DNA of 64,000 bases from Amycolatopsis tolypomycina (GTDB lineage Bacteria; Actinomycetota; Actinomycetes; Mycobacteriales; Pseudonocardiaceae): positions 3,162,001 to 3,226,000 of the forward strand of contig NZ_FNSO01000004.1 of the NCBI RefSeq assembly GCF_900105945.1. Direction: 5' to 3'. Shown in pieces: positions 1 through 8,876 of this stretch. The notes under the pieces are model-generated. The model did not search any database. It was not told where the DNA came from and was given only the letters and a program-made list of their open reading frames with translations. Both the position numbers and the translations under genes were made by a program. Position 1 is the first letter of the stretch. Every line of letters begins with the position of its first letter.

Positions 1-385
1 GAACCACCTCAACCCCGGCGATCCCAACTCCAGCACCGGTGGCCGCGGGCCCACCAGCGGCAATGCCGGCAGCCGCCTGCTCGACTCCAGTGGCCGAGGC
101 GGGGGAGGCGGGGCCGGCACGGGCAGCAACCCCGGCGAACGTGCGCTCGGTGGTGGCCGTGGCTCCGGCATGGGCAGCTTCGGCAACGCCGCCGCCGCGG
201 AGGCTGCCGCCGCGCGGGCGGCCGGTCAGCGGGGTGGGCAGCTGGGGCCGATGGGTCCCGGCGGCCGGCGGGCCGACGGCGAGGACGACGATGAGCACCA
301 GCGGCCGGACTACCTGATCGAGGCGGACCCGGACGCGATCTTCGGCACCGACCAGCGGACCAGTCCGCCGGTCATCGGCGAATAG
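1..385 (+). CDS. C-terminal part of a Gly-rich PPE-like protein (cut by window edge)
   Basis: Only the last ~127 codons are present; the reading frame starts at base 2. The visible part is a low-complexity tail rich in Gly, Ala, Asn and Ser, then an acidic patch (GEDDDEH) and the ending EADPDAIFGTDQRTSPPVI. Tails of this kind end PPE-domain proteins of Pseudonocardiaceae that sit directly upstream of espG; that family link is recalled, not computed. The downstream espG begins 18 bp after the stop, which supports co-transcription and an ESX/type VII secretion role. The N-terminal PPE domain is outside the window, so a generic Gly-rich protein cannot be excluded. Confidence 0.6.
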   Translation, partial: NHLNPGDPNSSTGGRGPTSGNAGSRLLDSSGRGGGGGAGTGSNPGERALGGGRGSGMGSFGNAAAAEAAAARAAGQRGGQLGPMGPGGRRADGEDDDEHQRPDYLIEADPDAIFGTDQRTSPPVIGE

Positions 386-403
386 AGCGAAGAGAGCGAA
401 TAG

Positions 404-1156
404 GTGGTGGACGTGGCAACAGGCCGCGTGGACGTTGCCGTCGAGGCGCTGGCCGCGCTGGCCGAACGCGAACAGGTCGGCCAGCTCCACCTCACCCTGC
501 GCCCGGAGCCGCTGTGGCTCTCGGACGCCGAACGCGAGGAGGCCGGCAAGCGGGTCGACGCCGCGCTCGCCGAGGCCGGGCTGGTCGACGCGCGCGGGCG
601 GGCCACCGTCGACTTCCTCGACTGGCTGCCGCTGCTGGTCAGCCCCGCGCGGGAGTGCTACGGCTGGGTCGGCACCGGCGGGCAGACCTACGGCGTGCTG
701 GCCGCCGCGAAAGGCCTGCAGGCGGTGCTGGCCGTCTCGGACGGGACGCACGTCGGCGTGCAGGAGATCGACCGGAACAGGCTGGCCGAATCGCTGGTCG
801 AGCAGCTGCCGCCGGTCGGGCCCGGCGGGGGCCGGCTGCGGACCGTCCGGGTCGCGGACCTGGCCGAGGCCGCCCGGCGCGGGCAGGCCGCCTACCCGCT
901 CGACCCGGCCGTCGCCGACGTCGTCAGCCTGGTGCAGCGGCCGGTCTCGGGCAGCGGGGAACTCTACGTCGGCCGTCGTGACGACGTCGGCCGCCACACC
1001 TGCCTGCAGCAGCCGCTGCACTACGCCGACACCGACTGGGGCCGCTACCTCAGCTACACGACCGGCTCCGGCGACGACGCCGTCATCCACATCGGCCCGG
1101 CCGGCCCGCAGGAGCTGGCCGGCACCCTCGACGAGCTGGCCGGCACCCTGAACTGA
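404..1156 (+). CDS. espG: ESX secretion-associated protein, EspG family
   Basis: This 250-residue protein uses a GTG start. It shows the EspG-like layout: an N-terminal stretch with LHLTLRPEPLW, a central FLDWLPLLVSPARECYGW segment, then short hydrophobic strands and a C-terminal GRYLSY strand. In mycobacteria EspG proteins are cytosolic chaperones that bind PE-PPE dimers and hand them to the ESX (type VII) machinery. The gene follows a PPE-like tail with an 18-bp gap, the usual pairing of EspG with its substrate. No signal peptide or membrane segment is seen. Which ESX system it serves cannot be told from this window. Confidence 0.75.
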   Translation: MVDVATGRVDVAVEALAALAEREQVGQLHLTLRPEPLWLSDAEREEAGKRVDAALAEAGLVDARGRATVDFLDWLPLLVSPARECYGWVGTGGQTYGVLAAAKGLQAVLAVSDGTHVGVQEIDRNRLAESLVEQLPPVGPGGGRLRTVRVADLAEAARRGQAAYPLDPAVADVVSLVQRPVSGSGELYVGRRDDVGRHTCLQQPLHYADTDWGRYLSYTTGSGDDAVIHIGPAGPQELAGTLDELAGTLN

Positions 1157-1234
1157 ACGAAAAGCGGGTGCGCGGGCCGCCCGCGGGAGATAATGTGACA
1201 GCGCTGTTGGATCTCCCGGTGGAAGGACGCGCTG

Positions 1235-2182
1235 ATGCTGTACCCCGAGATCGAGCCCTACGAGCACGGCCTGCTCGACGTCGGCGACGGGCACGAAATC
1301 TACTGGGAGACCTGCGGAAACCCGGCCGGCAAGCCCGCGCTCGTCGTGCACGGCGGCCCCGGCACCGGCTGCTCGGCGAACCTGCGCCGCTACTTCGACC
1401 CGGCGCGCTACCGGGTCGTGCTCGTCGACCAGCGCGGCTGCGGCCGCAGCACCCCGCACGCCGGCGCCCCGGTCGCCGACCTCTCCGCCAACACCACCGA
1501 CCACCTCGTCGCCGACTTCGAACTGCTCCGGACGCGGCTCGGCATCGAGAAGTGGCTGCTGTTCGGCGGTTCCTGGGGCTCGGTGCTCAGCCTGACCTAC
1601 GCGCTGCGGCACACCGAGCGGGTCAGCGAACTGGTCCTGATGGGCCTCGCGACCGACCGGTTCATCGAAATCGAGATGCTCATCCGCGGGCTCGGGGCGT
1701 ACTTCCCGGAAGCCTTCGAGAAGTTCCGCCAGGGCGTGCCCGAGAGCGAGCGCGACGGCGACCTGTCCGCCGCCTACCACCGGCTGCTGATGGACCCCGA
1801 CCCGGCGGTCCACCACAAGGCGGCCGACGACTGGTGCGCCTGGGAAGACGCCATGCTCCCGGGCGTGCCCCCGTACAAGTCCTTCGAGGACCCCGCCTTC
1901 CAGCTCTGCTTCGCCCGCCTGGTCACGCACTACTTCAGCAACCGGGTCTTCCTGCCCGACGGCGAAATCCTGCGCAACCTCGGCAAGCTCGCCGGGATCC
2001 CCGCCGTGCTGGCCCAGGGCGTGCTCGACACGAGCAACATCGTCGGCACGCCCTGGCTGCTGCACCACGGCTGGCCGGGCAGTGAACTGGTCATGCTCGA
2101 CAACATCGGGCACTCGACGCAGGACGCCCCGATGCAGGACGTCCTGGTCGGCGCGACCGACCGGTTCGCGCTCAGGGGATGA
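1235..2182 (+). CDS. pip: Prolyl aminopeptidase (alpha/beta hydrolase, S33)
   Basis: This 315-residue protein removes N-terminal proline from peptides. The alpha/beta-hydrolase signatures are clear: oxyanion motif HGGPGTG (about residues 39-45), VDQRGCGRS (about 64-72), nucleophile elbow GGSWGS with Ser at about residue 113, and the family sequence HGWP followed by GHS holding the catalytic His. The Asp is probably that of GVLDTSN. The length is typical for cytosolic S33 prolyl aminopeptidases and there is no signal peptide. The ATG is preceded by GGAAGGA. Its 3' end overlaps the convergent dehydrogenase gene by 11 bp. Confidence 0.85.
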   Translation: MLYPEIEPYEHGLLDVGDGHEIYWETCGNPAGKPALVVHGGPGTGCSANLRRYFDPARYRVVLVDQRGCGRSTPHAGAPVADLSANTTDHLVADFELLRTRLGIEKWLLFGGSWGSVLSLTYALRHTERVSELVLMGLATDRFIEIEMLIRGLGAYFPEAFEKFRQGVPESERDGDLSAAYHRLLMDPDPAVHHKAADDWCAWEDAMLPGVPPYKSFEDPAFQLCFARLVTHYFSNRVFLPDGEILRNLGKLAGIPAVLAQGVLDTSNIVGTPWLLHHGWPGSELVMLDNIGHSTQDAPMQDVLVGATDRFALRG

Positions 2183-3365
2183 GCAGCGCCGGCTCGCCGT
2201 CCGGGGCGAGTGCGGCTTCAGCGCGCCGGGCCCGGTTGGCTTCGGCCAGCCGCAGCCCGGTGACGCGCAGCGGGAGCCGGTCCATGTTCCACTCCGCCAG
2301 CAGCAGCGCGATCTTCGCCTGCATTTCCGTGCGCAGCCGCAGGAACGAGTCCGCCGGGTCCGCGCCGACCTCGCCCAGCAACAGCCACCACGCCCAGGCC
2401 GCGGCGCCCGCGTTGGCGACGAAGTCGGGCACGACCGCGATCCCGCGGGCCGACAGCGCCGCCTCCGCGTCCGGTGTCGTCGCCGCGTTGGCCGCTTCGA
2501 CGACCACCTTGGCCTTGACCGCGCTCTCGTTGTCCGGCCGCAGCGCGTAGGAAATCGCGGCCGGCACGAAGATGTCCGCGTCGATCCCGACGATCGTTTC
2601 GCGCGGCAGCGACCGGACTCCGGCGGGCAGCCGGGACCGGTCCACCTCGCCGAAGCGGTCGCGCAGGTCGAGCAGGGCCGGGACGTCGAGGCCGGCCGGG
2701 TCGTGCAGGGTGCCCGCCGCGTCGGCCACCGCGACCACCTTCACCCCGGCTTCGTGCAGGTACCAGGCCGCGCCGCCGCCCATGGTGCCGATGCCCTGGA
2801 TCGCCACCGTCGTCTCGCGCACGTCCCAGTCCCACGCCGCCGCGACGCCCAGGCACGCCTGCGCCACGCCGTAGCCGCCGACGACGTCGCCGAGCAGCAG
2901 CCCGCCGGGCACCGGCGCGTTGAGGCCGGCCTGCACCCGGCGCAGGGTGCGCGCCGGGTCGGCCGAACGGCGGATCGCCGCGTGGTACGACTGCTCCAGG
3001 CCGAGCTCGGCGAACACGGAGTCGATCAGGTGCTGCGGGACGCCCAGGTCCTCGGCCGTCACCCAGTGCGCGTCCAGCCACGGCCGCAGGAACGCGCAGA
3101 AGCGCTTCAGCACGTCGAACGCGCGCGGGTCCTTCGGGTCGAAGTCGATCCCGCCCTTGGCCCCGCCGACCGGCAGGTTGAACGTCGCCGTCTTGTTGGC
3201 CATGCCCCGGGCCAAGTCCTCGACCTCGGTCAACGTGCAGCCGGCCCGCATCCGGGTGCCGCCGGTGGCGACACCGGAGACCAGGCTGTGCACGACCAGG
3301 TAGCCGTTCGCGCCGGTGACGGGATCGGTCCACGTGAGCCGCATCAGCGGCTGGGCGGGGGTCAT
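2172..3365 (-). CDS. Glu/Leu/Phe/Val dehydrogenase family protein
   Basis: This is an NAD(P)-dependent amino-acid dehydrogenase of 397 residues that interconverts an L-amino acid and its 2-oxo acid with release of ammonia. The glycine-rich substrate loop with its lysine (PVGGAKGGIDFDP, about residues 65-77) and the Rossmann motif GIGTMGGGAA are present, and a conserved DFVANAG segment lies near the C-terminus. The ATG at 3365 was chosen because GGAGGTGA lies 7 nt upstream; the frame stays open further upstream but without a ribosome site. The substrate (Glu, Leu, Val or Phe) is not settled. A LysR gene is divergent and may control it. Confidence 0.8.
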   Translation of the reverse strand: MTPAQPLMRLTWTDPVTGANGYLVVHSLVSGVATGGTRMRAGCTLTEVEDLARGMANKTATFNLPVGGAKGGIDFDPKDPRAFDVLKRFCAFLRPWLDAHWVTAEDLGVPQHLIDSVFAELGLEQSYHAAIRRSADPARTLRRVQAGLNAPVPGGLLLGDVVGGYGVAQACLGVAAAWDWDVRETTVAIQGIGTMGGGAAWYLHEAGVKVVAVADAAGTLHDPAGLDVPALLDLRDRFGEVDRSRLPAGVRSLPRETIVGIDADIFVPAAISYALRPDNESAVKAKVVVEAANAATTPDAEAALSARGIAVVPDFVANAGAAAWAWWLLLGEVGADPADSFLRLRTEMQAKIALLLAEWNMDRLPLRVTGLRLAEANRARRAEAALAPDGEPALLIP

Positions 3366-3484
3366 CGGGCCACTCACCTCCAGGGAAGTCCGGGGCGGCC
3401 TCGTGACCGCCACCACGAGCGTGCGCCCCCGGTGGCCCGCCCGTCCATTTAACGCTGCTGCACGATCTCGTTTAAGTTTTGTGT
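3366..3484. promoter_or_regulatory. Divergent promoter region between dehydrogenase and LysR genes
   Basis: This 119-bp spacer separates two head-to-head genes. It contains an AT-rich patch unusual for this sequence, with the imperfect inverted elements ATTTAACG and CGTTTAAG flanking CTGCTGCACGATCT, just upstream of the LysR start. LysR proteins usually bind such imperfect dyads (T-N11-A type) between themselves and a divergent target. Function is inferred from position. Confidence 0.4.
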
Positions 3485-4411
3485 ATGGAGCTTTCGTTGC
3501 ACCGCTTGCGGATGCTGCGCGAGCTGCACCGCCGGGGCACCGTGACGGCGGCGGCCGCGGCACTGCACTACACCGCTTCGGCGGTGTCGCAGCAGCTCGC
3601 GCAGCTCGAGCGGGACGTGGGGTCGAAGCTGTTCGAACGGCTCGGCCGCCGGGTCCAGCTGACCGAGCTGGGCACCCTGCTCACCGAGCACGCCGAAGAG
3701 ATCCTCGGCTCGGTCGAACGCGCCACGCACGCCCTGGAGGAGGCCCAGGAGGCCCGCACCGTCCGGCTGACCGCCGGGGTGTGGGCGTCGGTGGCCTCCG
3801 GCCTGCTGCCGACGGCGCTGACCGCGCTGGCCGGCGAGCACCCCGGCATCGAGGTGCGCACCCGCGAGCTGGCGCCCGAGGACACCGCCGAAGCGGTCCG
3901 GGACGGCAGCCTCGACCTGTCGTTCGTGATCGACTACTCCGACGCGCCGACGCCGTGGGACGCCGGGCTCGAACGGGCCGTCGTCGCCGTCGAGCGGCTG
4001 CACGCGGCGGTGCCGCGGGGTGCGGTGCCCTCGGGATCGGCGTCGCTGGACGACCTCGCCGAGCACCCGTGGATCCTGGCCGGTGCCAAGTCGCACTTCG
4101 GCCGCGCGATGCGCACGGCCTGCCGCCGCCACGGCTTCACGCCGAAGATCAACCACGAGGTCGAGGAGCAGTCGACGGCGATGGCGATGGTCGGCGCCGG
4201 CCTGGGCATCACCCTCGTGTCCGACCTCGGCCTGCGCCTGCTGCGGCCGCCCGGGATCGACGTCGTCACCCTCACCACGCCGCTGCTGCGGACGGTCTCG
4301 ATCGCCTACCGGCGCACCGCGTTCCGCCGGCCCGCGCTGCACCTCGTGATCGACGCCGTGCGGGCTTCCGCGGCCGAGCTCGGACTCGGTACGGAACCGG
4401 CTTTGCCCTGA
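3485..4411 (+). CDS. LysR-family transcriptional regulator
   Basis: This 308-residue protein has an N-terminal winged helix-turn-helix (about residues 1-60: RLRMLRELHRRGTVTAAAAA, then SAVSQQLAQLE) and a C-terminal LysR substrate-binding domain made of two alpha/beta lobes. The ATG at 3485 gives the normal LysR N-terminus; an in-frame TTG two codons earlier is less likely. It is divergent from the amino-acid dehydrogenase gene, so it plausibly senses an amino acid or 2-oxo acid and controls that gene; this is inference. The stop codon lies within a perfect 12-bp palindrome (CCCTGATCAGGG). Confidence 0.9.
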   Translation: MELSLHRLRMLRELHRRGTVTAAAAALHYTASAVSQQLAQLERDVGSKLFERLGRRVQLTELGTLLTEHAEEILGSVERATHALEEAQEARTVRLTAGVWASVASGLLPTALTALAGEHPGIEVRTRELAPEDTAEAVRDGSLDLSFVIDYSDAPTPWDAGLERAVVAVERLHAAVPRGAVPSGSASLDDLAEHPWILAGAKSHFGRAMRTACRRHGFTPKINHEVEEQSTAMAMVGAGLGITLVSDLGLRLLRPPGIDVVTLTTPLLRTVSIAYRRTAFRRPALHLVIDAVRASAAELGLGTEPALP

Positions 4412-4462
4412 TCAGGGGCTTCTTACGGAGTGGTGAACTCCTCCCGGTGCGCAAGATCCGCC

Positions 4463-4491
4463 CTGATTTTGTCGTACCCCGCGTGTAGCGT
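4463..4491 (+). promoter_or_regulatory. Possible promoter of the egt operon
   Basis: A weak -35-like CTGATT (4463-4468) and a -10-like TAGCGT (4486-4491) are separated by 17 bp, about 55 bp upstream of the egtA ATG. This is the only promoter-like arrangement seen in the 134-bp gap before the four-gene operon. It rests on a visual match only. Confidence 0.3.
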
Positions 4492-4545
4492 CCGAAGGCG
4501 AGAAGTTCCCCACACAGTCCTATCCCACAAGGAACAGGAACGGAC

Positions 4546-5808
4546 ATGCAAGCGGTGCACGATTTCCCCGAGAAGTCGGGTAGTGCGTCGAACCGCACCG
4601 CGCGGGTCCTGGCGGACCGCGCGGCCGGCGAGGCGTACGTCGCATCGGTGTGTTTCAAGCACGGCCCGCCCCGCCTGACCGGCGTGGAGCTGGAATTCAC
4701 CGTGCACCATGCCGACGACCCGGCCAGACCCCTCGATCCCGACGTCCTCGCCTCGGCCCTGGGTCCGCACACCCCGCGGACGCTCCGCCCCGGCAGCCCC
4801 GCCTCGCCACTCCCGGCCGGCTCACCCGTGAGCCTCGAACCCGGGTGCCAGGTCGAGATCTCCGCTCCGCCCCAGGCCTCCCTGCGCGAACTCGACGCAG
4901 TCGTCACGGCCGACCTCCACCACCTGCGCGAACGCCTCACCGCCCACGACCTCGTCCTGGGCGAAACGGGCATCGACGCCCACCGCGCGCCGCGCCGGCT
5001 CCTCCACACCCCGCGGTACGCGGCCATGGAGCGCCGGTTCGCGCCGATCGGTCCCGGCGGCCTCACGATGATGTGCAGCACCGCCGGCCTGCAGGTCTGC
5101 GTCGACGCGGGGGAGCCCGAGCACTACGCGGCGCGGTGGGCCGCCGCGCACGCGATGGGCCCGCCGCTGCTCGCCCTCTTCGCCAACTCCCGCGTCCATG
5201 CCGGGGTGGACACCGGGCACGCCTCCGCGCGCTGGCTCGCGGTGCACGAAACGGAGGCGGTGCGCACCCGCACGGCGGCCGTGGCGGGCGACGACCCGGC
5301 CGGCGAGTGGGCCGGGCGGCTGATGGACGTCCCGCTGATGGTGCTGCCCCGCGGCGACCGGCCGTGGGACGCGCCCGACGGGCTGACGTTCGCCGACTGG
5401 ATCGACGGCCGGGGCGCGGCCGCGCTGCTGCCGCGGCCGACCGTCGACGATCTCGACTACCACCTGACGACGATGTTCACCCCGGTCCGGCCGCAGGGGT
5501 ACCTGGAGATCCGGTACCTCGACGCCCAGCCGCCGGACGGGTGGCTGGCCCCGGTGGCGCTGGTGTCGGCGCTGCTGGCCCGGCCGGCCACCGTCGAGAA
5601 GGTGCGCGAGATCTGCGCTCCGGTTGCGGACCGGTGGGCCACGGCGGCGCGGCGCGGCCTGGCCGACCCGGAACTGGCGGCCGCCGCGGCGGCGCTGGCC
5701 GAGCTCGGTTGCGCCGAGCTGGGCGCGACGGGGCTGGCGGCGGAGTCGATCACCGAGATCAGCGAGAGCGTGCTGGGGCGCGCGGATCGATCGAGGAGCG
5801 AAGCATGA
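4546..5808 (+). CDS. egtA: Ergothioneine biosynthesis glutamate-cysteine ligase EgtA
   Basis: EgtA makes gamma-glutamylcysteine, the sulfur donor used by EgtB. The 420-residue protein belongs to the GCS2-type glutamate-cysteine ligases: it has GVELEFTVH near the N-terminus (substrate and metal binding), LEPGCQVEISAPPQ, and later GYLEIRYLDAQP. It is the first gene of a tightly packed egtA-B-C-D operon; its stop overlaps the egtB start as ATGA. GGAACAGGAACGG precedes the ATG. Context settles assignment to EgtA rather than a general GshA, since this organism also carries the mycothiol gene mshC. Confidence 0.92.
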   Translation: MQAVHDFPEKSGSASNRTARVLADRAAGEAYVASVCFKHGPPRLTGVELEFTVHHADDPARPLDPDVLASALGPHTPRTLRPGSPASPLPAGSPVSLEPGCQVEISAPPQASLRELDAVVTADLHHLRERLTAHDLVLGETGIDAHRAPRRLLHTPRYAAMERRFAPIGPGGLTMMCSTAGLQVCVDAGEPEHYAARWAAAHAMGPPLLALFANSRVHAGVDTGHASARWLAVHETEAVRTRTAAVAGDDPAGEWAGRLMDVPLMVLPRGDRPWDAPDGLTFADWIDGRGAAALLPRPTVDDLDYHLTTMFTPVRPQGYLEIRYLDAQPPDGWLAPVALVSALLARPATVEKVREICAPVADRWATAARRGLADPELAAAAAALAELGCAELGATGLAAESITEISESVLGRADRSRSEA

Positions 5809-7142
5809 GCACGGAAGCGCTGGGCGACCTGAACGCGCAGGACCTGCGCGCCCGGGCGGCCGAAGCACTGACCCGGGCGCGGGCGCGCAGCGTCGCGCTC
5901 ACCGACGCGGTCGACGACGAGGACCTGGTCCGCCAGCACTCGAAGCTGATGTCGCCGCTGGTCTGGGACCTGGCGCACATCGGCGTCCAGGAAGAACTCT
6001 GGCTGGTCCGCGACGTCGGCGGCCGGGAGCCCCTGCGGCCGGACATCGACGACATCTACGACGCCTTCCAGCACGCCCGCGCCGACCGGCCGGAACTGCC
6101 GCTGCTCGGCCCGGCCGAGGCCCGCGCGTACGTCAAGCAGGTCCGCGAGAAAGCCTTCGACGTGCTGGAACACGCGCCGATGGAAGGCAGGCGGCTGACC
6201 GAGCAGGCGTTCGCCTTCGGCATGATCACCCAGCACGAGCAGCAGCACGACGAGACCATGCTGGCCACCCACCAGCTCCGCAAGGGCGACCCGGTGCTGC
6301 ACGCGCCCGAGCCGCCACCCGCGCGGTCGGGCACGCTGCCGCGCGAGGTGCTGGTGCCCGGCGGTGCCTTCACCATGGGCACGTCGGCCGAGCCGTGGGC
6401 ACTGGACAACGAGCGCCCGGCGCACGAGATCGCCGTCGAGGCGTTCTGGATGGACACCGTGCCGGTGACGTGCGGCGCGTACGTCGAATTCCTCGACGGC
6501 GGCGGCTACGACGACGAGCAGTGGTGGAGCCCGGCCGGCTGGGCCTACCGGCAGGACAACGGCATCACCGCGCCGCGGTTCTGGAAGCGGGAGCAGGACG
6601 GCTGGTGGCGGACCCGCTTCGGCGTCCACGAGCGGATTCCGGCCGACGAACCGGTCGTGCACGTCTCCTACCACGAGGCCGAGGCGTACGCGGCCTGGGC
6701 CGGGCGGCGGCTGCCCACCGAGGCGGAGTGGGAGAAGGCGGCGCGGTTCGACCCGGCCACCGGCCGGTCGCGCCGGTTCCCCTGGGGCGACGAGGAACCG
6801 GCGGCCGAGCACGCCAACCTCGGCCAGCGGCACCTGCGCCCGGCGCCCGCGGGCGCGTACCCGGCCGGTGCGTCGCCGACCGGCGTGCACCAGCTGATCG
6901 GCGACGTCTGGGAGTGGACGAGCACCGACTTCCACGGCTACCCGGGCTTCGCGCCCTTCCCGTACCGGGAGTACTCGGAGGTGTTCTTCGGCCCGGAGTA
7001 CAAGGTGCTGCGCGGCGGGTCGTTCGGCACCGACTCGGCGGCGATCCGGGGCACGTTCCGCAACTGGGACTACCCGATCCGGCGGCAGATCTTCGCCGGC
7101 TTCCGCACCGCCCGCGACGCCGCACCCGGCGAGGTGGGGTAG
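5805..7142 (+). CDS. egtB: Hercynine oxygenase EgtB (iron-dependent sulfoxide synthase)
   Basis: EgtB joins gamma-glutamylcysteine to hercynine with O2, giving gamma-glutamyl-hercynylcysteine sulfoxide. The 445-residue protein has an N-terminal DinB-like domain with the expected iron triad: His58 (WDLAHIG) and His144/His148 (QHEQQHDE). A C-terminal formylglycine-generating-enzyme-like domain follows from about residue 180, with VPGGAFTMGT, RLPTEAEWEKAAR, GDVWEWTS and LRGGSF. The ATG at 5805 overlaps the egtA stop by 4 bp and has GAGGAG upstream, so the pair is probably translationally coupled. All key residues are present. Confidence 0.95.
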   Translation: MSTEALGDLNAQDLRARAAEALTRARARSVALTDAVDDEDLVRQHSKLMSPLVWDLAHIGVQEELWLVRDVGGREPLRPDIDDIYDAFQHARADRPELPLLGPAEARAYVKQVREKAFDVLEHAPMEGRRLTEQAFAFGMITQHEQQHDETMLATHQLRKGDPVLHAPEPPPARSGTLPREVLVPGGAFTMGTSAEPWALDNERPAHEIAVEAFWMDTVPVTCGAYVEFLDGGGYDDEQWWSPAGWAYRQDNGITAPRFWKREQDGWWRTRFGVHERIPADEPVVHVSYHEAEAYAAWAGRRLPTEAEWEKAARFDPATGRSRRFPWGDEEPAAEHANLGQRHLRPAPAGAYPAGASPTGVHQLIGDVWEWTSTDFHGYPGFAPFPYREYSEVFFGPEYKVLRGGSFGTDSAAIRGTFRNWDYPIRRQIFAGFRTARDAAPGEVG

Positions 7143-7146
7143 GCGC

Positions 7147-7902
7147 ATGTGCCGCCACATCGGCTACCTCGGCGAGCCGCTCGCGCCTGCCGAGGCGCTC
7201 TTCCGCGCCCCGCATTCGCTGCTGGTGCAGTCGTACGCGCCGGCGGACATGCGCGGCGGCGGTTCGGTCAACGCCGATGGGTTCGGGCTGGGCTGGTACC
7301 CCGGCCCGGGCTCGCCGCCGCTGCGCCACCGGCGTTCGACTCCACTGTGGACGGACGAGACGCTGCCGCCGCTGGCCGCGGCGGTGACGTCGGGCGCGTT
7401 CGTCGCCGCGGTCCGCAACGGCACCACCGGCCTGCCGGTGACCGAGGCGGCCGCGGCGCCGTTCACCGCCGGGCCGTGGCTGTTCAGCCACAACGGCGTC
7501 GTCCGCGGTTACCCGGACTCGCTGGCCGAACTGGCCAAGACCCTGCCGGTCACCGAGCTGCTGACCCTGGAGGCGCCGACGGACTCGGTGGTGCTCTGGG
7601 CGCTGCTGCGGGCCCGGCTGGCCGCGGGGGAGGACCCGCTGACGGCGGTGGCGGCGCTGACCACCGCCGTCGAGGCGGCCGCGCCCGGCTCCCGGCTCAA
7701 CTTCCTGCTCACCGACGGTGCCACCCTCATCGGCACCACCTGGACGCACGCCCTGTCCGTGCTGGAGACCCCGGCCGGTGTGTGGCTGGCGTCCGAACCC
7801 TTCGACGGCGACCCGCGCTGGCGGCCCGTCCCCGACCACCACGCCGTGCGCGCCACCGCGGCCGGCGTCGACCTGCTTCCCCTGACCCAGGAGCTCTCAT
7901 GA
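7147..7902 (+). CDS. egtC: Ergothioneine biosynthesis amidohydrolase EgtC
   Basis: EgtC removes the gamma-glutamyl group from the EgtB product. The 251-residue protein is a class II glutamine amidotransferase-like hydrolase: it begins Met-Cys-Arg-His, so Cys2 becomes the N-terminal nucleophile after Met removal. The family motifs NADGFGLGWY (about residues 43-52) and FSHNGVVRG (about 116-124) follow. The gene starts 4 bp after egtB and ends with a 4-bp overlap with egtD (ATGA), placing it firmly in the operon. Confidence 0.93.
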   Translation: MCRHIGYLGEPLAPAEALFRAPHSLLVQSYAPADMRGGGSVNADGFGLGWYPGPGSPPLRHRRSTPLWTDETLPPLAAAVTSGAFVAAVRNGTTGLPVTEAAAAPFTAGPWLFSHNGVVRGYPDSLAELAKTLPVTELLTLEAPTDSVVLWALLRARLAAGEDPLTAVAALTTAVEAAAPGSRLNFLLTDGATLIGTTWTHALSVLETPAGVWLASEPFDGDPRWRPVPDHHAVRATAAGVDLLPLTQELS

Positions 7903-8876
7903 CCGAAGTCGATCTCGACCACCACCGCTCCGGCGACGCCGTCACCGCGGAACTGCGCGCCGACGTCGTCGCCGGGCTCACTGCGGAGCAGAAGTGGCTG
8001 CCGCCCAAGTGGTTCTACGACGCCGACGGCAGCGAGCTGTTCGAGAAGATCACCCAGCTGCCGGAGTACTACCCGACCCGCAGCGAGCGCGAGGTGCTGG
8101 CCGCGCACGCCGGCGACGTCGCGAGGCTGACCGATGCGCACACGCTCGTCGAGCTCGGCTCGGGCTCGAGCGAGAAGACCCGGCTGCTGCTCGACGCGCT
8201 CACCGGGCACGGCACCCTGGAGGCGTTCGTCCCCCTGGACGTGTCCGAATCCGCGCTGGCCGAGGCGGCCGAAGCGATTTCGAAGGACTACCCGGGACTC
8301 GCCGTCCGCGGGGTCGTCGGCGACTTCACCCAGCACCTCGACCTGCTGCCGGACGGCCAGCCGCGGGTCGTGGCCTTCCTCGGCGGCACGATCGGCAACT
8401 TCCTGCCCGCCGAGCGCGCGACCTTCCTGCGGTCGGTCCGCGAGGTCCTGGACGAGGGGGAGTGGCTGCTGCTGGGCACCGACCTGGTCAAGGACGCCAC
8501 CATCCTCGAACGCGCCTACGACGACGCCGCCGGTGTCACGGCGGAGTTCAACAAGAACGTGCTGCGGGTGATCAACGCCCGCCTCGGCGCGAACTTCGAC
8601 GTCGACGAGTTCGAGCACGTCTCGCACTGGGACGCCGGCAACGAGTGGATCGAGATGCGCCTGCGGGCCCGCCGTGACCTCACCGTCGAGATCCCCGGCG
8701 CCGACCTCACGGTCGCCTTCGCCGCGGGCGAGCACGTCCGGACGGAGATCTCGGCCAAGTTCCGCCCGAGCGGGGTCGAGGCCGAGCTGGCCACGGCCGG
8801 GTTCGCCCTCGAGCACTGGTGGACCGACTCCCAACAGCGGTTCGGGGTGAGCCTGGCAAAATCCGTGCGTGGCTAA
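7899..8876 (+). CDS. egtD: L-histidine N(alpha)-methyltransferase EgtD
   Basis: EgtD trimethylates histidine to hercynine using three SAM. The 325-residue protein shows the SAM-binding loop VELGSGSSEKT (about residues 83-93), then DVSES and FLGGTIGN, which are characteristic of the EgtD/DUF2260 family, and KWFYDADGSELFE near the N-terminus. The ATG at 7899 overlaps the egtC stop by 4 bp; an upstream in-frame extension overlaps egtC and is rejected. The egtE lyase gene does not follow, so the last step must be encoded elsewhere or done by another PLP lyase. Confidence 0.95.
   Translation: MTEVDLDHHRSGDAVTAELRADVVAGLTAEQKWLPPKWFYDADGSELFEKITQLPEYYPTRSEREVLAAHAGDVARLTDAHTLVELGSGSSEKTRLLLDALTGHGTLEAFVPLDVSESALAEAAEAISKDYPGLAVRGVVGDFTQHLDLLPDGQPRVVAFLGGTIGNFLPAERATFLRSVREVLDEGEWLLLGTDLVKDATILERAYDDAAGVTAEFNKNVLRVINARLGANFDVDEFEHVSHWDAGNEWIEMRLRARRDLTVEIPGADLTVAFAAGEHVRTEISAKFRPSGVEAELATAGFALEHWWTDSQQRFGVSLAKSVRG

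Noticed and set aside
4650..5804. N-terminal extension of EgtB by 385 residues
   Set aside because: The frame overlaps egtA entirely in another frame; EgtB motifs begin only after ATG 5805, which overlaps the egtA stop.
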